The notes beneath the pieces were generated by a model. The model ran no database searches. It saw only the letters and a program-made list of their open reading frames with translations, and had not been told where the DNA came from. Position numbers and translations under genes: made by a program. From Zobellia uliginosa (GTDB lineage Bacteria > Bacteroidota > Bacteroidia > Flavobacteriales > Flavobacteriaceae), in assembly GCF_900156625.1 (NCBI RefSeq), contig NZ_FTOB01000002.1, forward strand, positions 180,275-244,274: a stretch of 64,000 bases of DNA, written 5' to 3'. Below are positions 59,001 through 64,000 of this stretch, in pieces (the stretch's first letter is position 1; each line of letters begins with the position of its first letter).

Positions 59001-60228
59001 TACGCCGCCGGAAGGGACGATCGAGGTTGCTATCAACAAGGTCACCCAAAAGGTAACCACTTATGATTCCATCTTTTTCTCTAGGGAAAAAATGGGCGAT
59101 TATGTAGAGATCGTGGTCAAGGATAGTGGTACCGGGCTTGACAAGGTGCAATTGAAGAATATTTTTTCAAGGTTCTACAATCTCGATCCCTCCAAGACCG
59201 GAACCGGTATCGGACTGAACTTTAGCAAGGCCCTGGTCGAAATGCACGGCGGTGATATTTCGGTGGAAAGCCAGGCGAAAAAAGGAAGTAAATTCAAGGT
59301 GCGTTTACCGTTGAACCTCGACAAGGAAGCCATGGAAACGGAAAATATCAAGAATGAATTCCGGATCAATTCCATGAAGGCCGTAGAATACGAAATGCTA
59401 ACGACCAATGAATTGGTGGCTGCCAAAGATTTTGGCGAACAGCCCGACGATAAAGACCGCCCAAGGGTACTAGTGGTTGAAGACAACAAAGAGCTGCGTA
59501 CCCATTTGGTCAACGACCTAAGGGAGTTCTATCAGGTAAAACAGGCCGCTAATGGGGAAAAGGGACTCAAAATGGCCAAAAAGCATTTTCCCGATATTAT
59601 TATAAGCGATGTAATGATGCCCGTTATGGATGGCTTCGAGCTCTGTAAGAACATCAAGAACGAGTTCGAAACCTGTCATATTCCCGTATTGTTGTTGACG
59701 GCCAAGAGCTTGGATGACGATAGGATAGAAGGCTATCACAGTGGTGCCGACGGTTATTTATCGAAGCCTTTTGTAACGCGGGTACTCATTGCCCGGATCA
59801 ATAATCTCTTGGAAACCAAGAAAAGGCTCCGGCAACGATTTTCTGAAGTGGGCGGTATATTTCCGGCAAGCGAGGTTACGACCAATAGTATGGACGAAGT
59901 GTTTTTGGACAAGGTGACCAAAACCATTTTAGACAACGTAGGGGATATGGACTTTAAGCAGGAAGACCTTCTCAAGGAATTGGGCATAGGCCGTTCACAA
60001 CTCTATCGAAAGATAAATTCCCTTACGGGGAAAAACCCCAGCCACTACATGCGTACGGTACGCTTGAGGTATGCTTCCGAACTATTGAAGGAGAACAAGT
60101 ATTCCATAAAGGAGGTCTCTTATATGACCGGTTTCAATTCCACTGCATATTTCAGTAAAACGTTTCGGGAACTATTCGGTGTTACCCCAACGGAATTTAT
60201 GGAGCAAAAGGAAGCTCCAAAAGAATAA
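56056..60228 (+). CDS. Hybrid two-component system sensor/regulator (HTCS)
   Basis: A 1390-residue single-polypeptide regulator typical of Bacteroidota PULs. Signal peptide, then periplasmic beta-propeller repeats (FQDREGFLWFGTIDGLNRYN, ITEDKYGKLWVGTNNGL) and a Y_Y_Y domain (YVFEVKASVDGKW) up to ~810, and a transmembrane helix (WWMYLIYAIAGGLLIWAIM). The HisKA domain has His near 860 (VNVSHEFRTPLTL) and is followed by HATPase (DSGTGLDKVQLKNIFSRFY). The REC domain (PRVLVVEDNKELR, IIISDVMMPVMDG, phospho-Asp near 1183) and an AraC-type HTH (~1285 on) complete it. It senses a glycan fragment in the periplasm and should activate the adjacent susCD genes on the opposite strand. Confidence 0.95.
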   Translation: MPITKHICLFLFLISFTLEAQFNTLKFENFETPEGLSSSTCSEIFQDREGFLWFGTIDGLNRYNGYEFEIFRSVLNDTTSISNNRINTITEDKYGKLWVGTNNGLNVYDKETGKFTLIDLYGPLSLSTSPRKIINDVEYDEVGNAIWVATENGVVKIDLTDADNLHHEKFSYYLNDATNDRSIDSNGVNAIVMGREGELWITTDGQYLNKYNRSKDDFDKVFIDSGNPYELNHIPKRVFIDDDGDFLIGNDMSDMIFWIREKNEFQHLSLADSHIPVSNIYQDDKGVFWLSTDGHGIFLYNKKKKAITQQITNNLFDPFSLANDKPSIIYEDRDGILWIGSYDKGVSKLDPSKYSFGHYYYQPNEANGLSEKIVQSVLQDSKGRIWLGAYNGGLDLFDEKNESYRHYGNVPGDEGSLSSTKILYTFESSDGKIWICTLDGGLNSFDPEKEIFTRYEHNVFDPKSIDQNSVWAGLEDFEKRIWIGLRTEGLNLLDPKTGTFYKYKNTALKDIGLTSNIVLYLYVDSKKRLLIGTTLGLNVVALDKLKEFAPEEIDFERVNEDGVEGNRINYITEDHKGHIWLGTDSGIFVLDDTLKRIKSYSSLDGLPNNLVVGLEEDDNHNFWITSKSGLSFLNPETDEIRNFNVHDGLQGSEFQTKSIDKTKDGRILAGGINGFNIFHPENIKLPADVKLNPLITSFKLNNKKVVKGDSINGRVLINSALDSIGNITLKYDENYISFEFVALYFENPEQVQYAYKMHGLDDDFVNIGNNRVVNHSNLQPGNYVFEVKASVDGKWENAGSAKLNIEILPPFWKTWWMYLIYAIAGGLLIWAIMHYYTQKVREDQKHELDQMKLQFFVNVSHEFRTPLTLILNPVDKILSSINESSPMMNSAQTIQRSARRLLHLVNQLLDYRKMDVGMMPLQLEKGNIVAFCEDIFMLFKDLADQKDLTYTFTSDSKNIQAHFDLDKVEKIITNLISNAIKFTPPEGTIEVAINKVTQKVTTYDSIFFSREKMGDYVEIVVKDSGTGLDKVQLKNIFSRFYNLDPSKTGTGIGLNFSKALVEMHGGDISVESQAKKGSKFKVRLPLNLDKEAMETENIKNEFRINSMKAVEYEMLTTNELVAAKDFGEQPDDKDRPRVLVVEDNKELRTHLVNDLREFYQVKQAANGEKGLKMAKKHFPDIIISDVMMPVMDGFELCKNIKNEFETCHIPVLLLTAKSLDDDRIEGYHSGADGYLSKPFVTRVLIARINNLLETKKRLRQRFSEVGGIFPASEVTTNSMDEVFLDKVTKTILDNVGDMDFKQEDLLKELGIGRSQLYRKINSLTGKNPSHYMRTVRLRYASELLKENKYSIKEVSYMTGFNSTAYFSKTFRELFGVTPTEFMEQKEAPKE

Positions 60229-60257
60229 GCCATCTAGGCTCGGGCATTAAAACAAAA

Positions 60258-60288
60258 AAAGCAGCTGTACGGAAAATACAGCTGCTTT
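60258..60288. terminator. Bidirectional intrinsic terminator
   Basis: AAAGCAGCTGTA (60258-60269) pairs with TACAGCTGCTTT (60277-60288), a perfect 12-bp stem with a 7-base loop. It separates the HTCS gene from the convergent susD gene. Confidence 0.93.
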
Positions 60289-60345
60289 ACTCAATAACTC
60301 AAAACTGAACAAATAATACTTCTGCCGAACTCGCAGAAAATAATA

Positions 60346-62247
60346 TTACCACCCTGGGTTTTGTACTAGTGCGGGGTTAAGTTCTATCTGATCCGTTGGT
60401 ATGGGATCCACATAATTCTTCAGGGTCCAATTTCGGTTACCGGAAGGATCAAGGATCAAGGCTCCGGGTTTTGTGGTGGCTATACCTGAATAGGTAGATA
60501 CACTTTGTTCCGACTGGGTTAACCCGTAAGGGAATGCCCCGGCTACGTAGATAGGGTTTCCTGGATCTTTAGGATTTTCGGCCGTTTCGTATTCGGTACC
60601 TTCGATATAGGTAAGGCATACGTTTTTGTTTAGGGTTTCTACGGCAACATTCCAGCGCTTAAGGTCGTCAAAGCGGAAGTTTTCCCCATTTAATTCTATG
60701 GCGCGTTCTCGGCGTATCTCGCCCAACATGTTCAGGTCGGGGAAAGGGGCAATCAAGGCATTGGTCAATGGGGCCACACCGGAGCGCTCCCTAATTTTGT
60801 TGATCGAGATGTCTAGATCACCGTCAGAGATGGTGCCACCGTTGATTTCACAGCTTGCTTCGGCATAGATGAGCATCACTTCGGCCAAACGAATTTGTGG
60901 GTAGTTGTACGACTCTTCCTTGGTTTCCCGCAATCTGTACTCCGTGGTAAATTTTCTTCCTTGGTAACCTACGTTTCTGGCACCACCGGGAGAGGTCAGT
61001 TGAGGTACGTACCTGTAGTCGTAATTAATACCGCTATCTTCAAAGGCAACGCCGTATTGGGCACCTCCGCCATTGGTATTGGACCCCCAGCCCCAGTACT
61101 GCTTCAAGGGTTCGTTTACGAAACTCTTTAAACGGTAGTCCCTATTCTCGAATTCAGAGGCCATATCGTCGTATCCTTCAAAAACATCGGAGTGCTGTAC
61201 GGGGAGGCCATCGGTACAGAGGTACATGTCCATCAATTTTCTATTCGGACTGACGGGCTTGGCGTGGGTCAGGTTTTGATTGATCTTTCTTAGGGTGAAA
61301 TCATATACCGTTTGAAAGATGAACTCCTTATTGTCGGCTTTTGAAAGTCCGGCTGGGTTCGAGCCTCCATCTTCTAAGTTGAACAAATAGAAGAGGTGTT
61401 CTTCCCCAATGGCATCGCGTTGGTCCCATAGTTCATAGGCACCACTATCCATAACTTCCTTGGCGGCTTGCTTGGCTCCGTTGAACATCTCCGCTATAGA
61501 AGGGTAATCGGCAGGTTTGTTTGATCCGGCCCCTTCACTGGTTCCGTCGCCATCGGTGGCAGCACCCACGTATTTTTCCCAAGTAGCTTCGTAAAGAAGA
61601 ACACGGGCCTTAAAAGATTTGGCGGCTTCTAGGGTAAGTTTCCCTTGCTTGTCATCTGCCAAATCGTTTTGGGAAGGTAGGTCGGCTATGGCCTGGTCAA
61701 GGTCTTTCAAGATTTGGCCTACCACTTCATAACGACTGTTTCTAGGGCCGTAAAACTTTGAAATGCTCTCTTCTGAATCTAGGTTGAATGCTTCGGTCGC
61801 CAAGGGCACACCCCCAAAGCGTTTTAGTAATAGAAAGTGGTGCCAAGCCCTAAAGAAATAGGCCGTAGCCACAGATTCGGCTATTTCGGAAAATTCTCCA
61901 GGATAGTCGGCCGCCTTCTCTATAAGTTGGTTCGGGGCACGTAGGTAGGAATAATTGTCTTCCCAAATATCATCGCTTGTCGGGGTAATGGAATTTCCTT
62001 GACCGTATAGCGGGTCGCCCGAAATGTTTCCCGAAAGGTCGGAAGATTCATCCCCGTAGTCAAAGCCCAATCGGGTGTAGAATAGGTTGGCCGAACTTTC
62101 AAACTGATCGGGAGTTTCAAAATAGACCGCCTCACTTAGCGAATCTTGGGGGAGCTGTTCCAAATAATCTTCACATCCTCCTAAAAACACTACCGAGAGC
62201 AGTAGCATCAGGTATGATATTCTTGAATTTAATCTAATATTTTTCAT
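60346..62247 (-). CDS. SusD/RagB-family glycan-binding lipoprotein (large form)
   Basis: A 633-residue SusD-like protein with lipoprotein signal (VVFLGGCEDYLE, Cys25). The N-terminus (LPQDSLSEAVYFETPDQFESSANLFYTRL) and the C-terminal signature (RLAEVMLIYAEASCE, INKIRERSGV, REIRRERAIELNGENFRFDDLKRW) are typical. It is longer than most relatives because of insertions around 210-340. It sits next to an HTCS gene and directly downstream of susC, 21 bases away, so it is the binding partner of that receptor. No glycan-degrading enzyme is visible within the window, so the substrate cannot be inferred. Confidence 0.96.
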   Translation of the reverse strand: MKNIRLNSRISYLMLLLSVVFLGGCEDYLEQLPQDSLSEAVYFETPDQFESSANLFYTRLGFDYGDESSDLSGNISGDPLYGQGNSITPTSDDIWEDNYSYLRAPNQLIEKAADYPGEFSEIAESVATAYFFRAWHHFLLLKRFGGVPLATEAFNLDSEESISKFYGPRNSRYEVVGQILKDLDQAIADLPSQNDLADDKQGKLTLEAAKSFKARVLLYEATWEKYVGAATDGDGTSEGAGSNKPADYPSIAEMFNGAKQAAKEVMDSGAYELWDQRDAIGEEHLFYLFNLEDGGSNPAGLSKADNKEFIFQTVYDFTLRKINQNLTHAKPVSPNRKLMDMYLCTDGLPVQHSDVFEGYDDMASEFENRDYRLKSFVNEPLKQYWGWGSNTNGGGAQYGVAFEDSGINYDYRYVPQLTSPGGARNVGYQGRKFTTEYRLRETKEESYNYPQIRLAEVMLIYAEASCEINGGTISDGDLDISINKIRERSGVAPLTNALIAPFPDLNMLGEIRRERAIELNGENFRFDDLKRWNVAVETLNKNVCLTYIEGTEYETAENPKDPGNPIYVAGAFPYGLTQSEQSVSTYSGIATTKPGALILDPSGNRNWTLKNYVDPIPTDQIELNPALVQNPGW

Positions 62248-62268
62248 TTTATTGATCTTTAGTGGTTG

Positions 62269-64000
62269 TTAGAATGTTACTTCAAGTCCTAATAATACGG
62301 TAGAGGTGTAGGGTACGGTGTTTCCTTGGTTGGCACTGCTGCCCATTTCAGGATCCATACCATCCTTTACGTTCGAAATGACGAAGAGGTCATTACCGGT
62401 AACCGATAGTCTCACTCTTTCAAGTCCTGATTTGGCCAATACATCTTGAGGAAGGGAGTAGCCCAAGGTCAACACCTTGGCCCGTAAATACGAAGCTTTG
62501 ATAACGTTGATGTCGTTAATGTGACCGTAGTTCCAGTTTTTCCTTTGACCATTGTAAAAGCTTGCAGGATTCTCCGCATTAGGGTTGTCTTCTGTCCAAG
62601 TAGTACCCAAGAAGGCCGAGTTTTGGTTGGTCCACCAGCTTCTAAAAGGGTAGGCCAATGCGCCTTCACGTACAATATTCTGTTGGGCAACACCTTGAAA
62701 GAAGGCACTGAAATCGAAACCTTTGTATTCTAACCCAAGGTTGATACCATAACTCTTATGGGGATTGGCATCCCCAAAATAAACGAGGTCGTCTTCATTG
62801 ATCACCCCATCTTCGTTCACATCAATACGGTTTACCGTACCGGGCACCAAACGGTCTGCACTTCTATAGTTGGGCAGAACCGTACCGGGTTTCATTTCCA
62901 ATTGATTTGCGGGGTCTACAAAGCCATATTGGTTGTAGTAGTTTAAAACCTGTTCTTCTGTTTGTAAATAACCATCGGTCTTATACGTATAGATTGCATT
63001 AAGGGGCTTCCCTTCAATGATATTGGCACCTGAGCCACTCGATTTGTTTACACCTAATTTGATGGCCGTGGCACCTTCCATACGGGTTACCTCACTTTCG
63101 CTGTCCCATGCCATTACGCCAATGTTGTACTTGAGTTCCCCGATTTGGTCTCTCCAATTCAAGGCAATCTCCCAACCATTGGTCTTAAAATCACCACTAT
63201 TGGTCTTTGGTGCCGAAGCCCCAAGTACTTGAGGGTAGGTGATAGGGATAAGCATATCGTTGTTCTTTCTTGTGAAGTATTCGGCATTACCGCTCAAGCG
63301 ACTGTTCAGTACCGAAAAATCGACACCGAAGTTAGTCGTGGCCACGCGCTCCCAGGTTCTTTCCGTAGAGGTAAGTGAGGCAATCCTAGCGGTATTGGCC
63401 AAAGCGGGGCTAGCACCGAAAATTGTGGTTCCAACGGTGATGTTCGAAATGTAGTCATATGCACCGATACCGGTTACCGAACCTGTTTCACCATATGAAG
63501 CTCTCAGTTTTAAGTTGTTGAAAAAGCCATCTTTCATAAATGCCATTTCAGATAAACGTATACCTGCCGAGGCACTGTAGAAATTTTTCCATCTATAATC
63601 GGGGTGTAGTCGCGAAGAACCATCCCTACGTCCTAAGACTTCTAAAAGGTAAATGCCGTTATAGTCGTAGTTCAATTTACTGATATACGATACAAGTCCC
63701 ACGGCATTACTTCCCGAATTAAAGGTGTTTCCGTTGGCATCTTTTGGCGATCCCCCGTTCACTTGGGTGGTAACATCTCCGGTATTGATATCGTCTAGCT
63801 CATCGGAAGCCATATTGCTTCGTGACTGAAAGTACTTATAGCTTTGCTCTTCCTCGGCCGTCAAGCCCAAAAGGAAACCAATATTGTGATTCCCGAAAGA
63901 TTTGTTGTAATTGGCCTGTATGACATGGTTTTGAAACATGATTTCCGTTTCGTAAATCTTGACCCCGGAAGTCAGTAGGGTAGTAGGGGTGTAGCTGATG
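62269..64000 (-). CDS. SusC-like TonB-dependent receptor, C-terminal part (5' end outside window)
   Basis: The frame is open to base 64000, so only the C-terminal ~577 residues are present. They show SusC barrel features: YNGIYLLEVLGRRDGSSRL, KLRASYGETGS, VGYPQ-like turn segments, the AFFQGVAQ strand and a terminal TSTVLLGLEVTF with a final Phe. The first Met inside the window (63939) is internal, because coding continues upstream without stop. It works with the SusD encoded 21 bases downstream. Regulation by the neighbouring HTCS is expected. Confidence 0.95.
   Translation of the reverse strand, partial: ISYTPTTLLTSGVKIYETEIMFQNHVIQANYNKSFGNHNIGFLLGLTAEEEQSYKYFQSRSNMASDELDDINTGDVTTQVNGGSPKDANGNTFNSGSNAVGLVSYISKLNYDYNGIYLLEVLGRRDGSSRLHPDYRWKNFYSASAGIRLSEMAFMKDGFFNNLKLRASYGETGSVTGIGAYDYISNITVGTTIFGASPALANTARIASLTSTERTWERVATTNFGVDFSVLNSRLSGNAEYFTRKNNDMLIPITYPQVLGASAPKTNSGDFKTNGWEIALNWRDQIGELKYNIGVMAWDSESEVTRMEGATAIKLGVNKSSGSGANIIEGKPLNAIYTYKTDGYLQTEEQVLNYYNQYGFVDPANQLEMKPGTVLPNYRSADRLVPGTVNRIDVNEDGVINEDDLVYFGDANPHKSYGINLGLEYKGFDFSAFFQGVAQQNIVREGALAYPFRSWWTNQNSAFLGTTWTEDNPNAENPASFYNGQRKNWNYGHINDINVIKASYLRAKVLTLGYSLPQDVLAKSGLERVRLSVTGNDLFVISNVKDGMDPEMGSSANQGNTVPYTSTVLLGLEVTF

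Overview
The window is a piece of chromosome from a marine, polysaccharide-degrading member of the Bacteroidota, most likely a Zobellia- or Maribacter-like member of the Flavobacteriaceae. This is inferred from SusC/SusD pairs, a hybrid two-component regulator, Bacteroidota-type lipoproteins, a GH16 protein of agarase/porphyranase type, TANNTTTG-like promoters and a Bacteroidota-type TssD. No rRNA, tRNA or CRISPR array was seen.

Layout. (1) 1-11941: one long plus-strand operon for a GlcNAc-containing glycan: partial SusC, SusD, a FAS1/DNRLRE surface lipoprotein, a GH16-like lipoprotein, NagB, a GH20 without the usual N-terminal domain, an SSS symporter, NagA and a classical GH20. (2) 12010-19220: single genes (serine hydrolase, collagen-like lipoprotein, DJ-1/PfpI protein, a TcmP plus three-Cys pair between two copies of a GC-rich repeat, an agarase-like GH16, and a DUF1963 gene frameshifted at a run of six C). 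(3) 19340-29242: after an IS1182-type transposase remnant comes a candidate undescribed peptide system. It contains an E1/ThiF-like enzyme, a PAS-LuxR regulator divergent from a FeeM/LuxI-like N-acyltransferase, two tandem double-glycine precursor peptides (about 50 aa, below ORF-caller size), a hairpin attenuator, a JmjC/cupin-like Fe(II)/2-oxoglutarate oxygenase, a small DUF6169-like protein, a C39-peptidase ABC exporter, a lipoprotein and a TonB-type receptor. (4) 29411-44208: a minus-strand, AT-rich accessory array of unrelated genes separated by dispersed repeats. It includes an evolved Hcp (TssD) fused to a metzincin protease with a probable lipoprotein immunity partner, and an AAA ATPase plus subtilase pair resembling the IetAS anti-phage system. 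(5) 44604-52931: a sulfide:quinone-oxidoreductase-like gene with two small membrane proteins, then a TolC/HlyD/RND efflux operon. The two operons share a palindromic operator. (6) 53018-55815: an OprC/NosA-like copper TonB receptor and a small Cys-containing protein. (7) 56056-64000: a hybrid two-component regulator next to a second SusD/SusC pair, which runs off the right edge.

How parts work together. In region 1 the outer enzymes and SusCD should deliver amino-sugar units. The symporter imports them, and NagA and NagB lead GlcNAc-6-P to fructose-6-P; a GlcNAc kinase is not in the window. In region 3 the exporter's C39 domain should cut the two precursors after Gly-Gly, after tailoring by the oxygenase and possibly by the E1-like and acyltransferase enzymes. 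In region 4 the repeat sits at the 3' side of each module and an AT-rich block sits just 5' of the next gene. That arrangement is what a gene-cassette array would look like, although no recombinase is present here.
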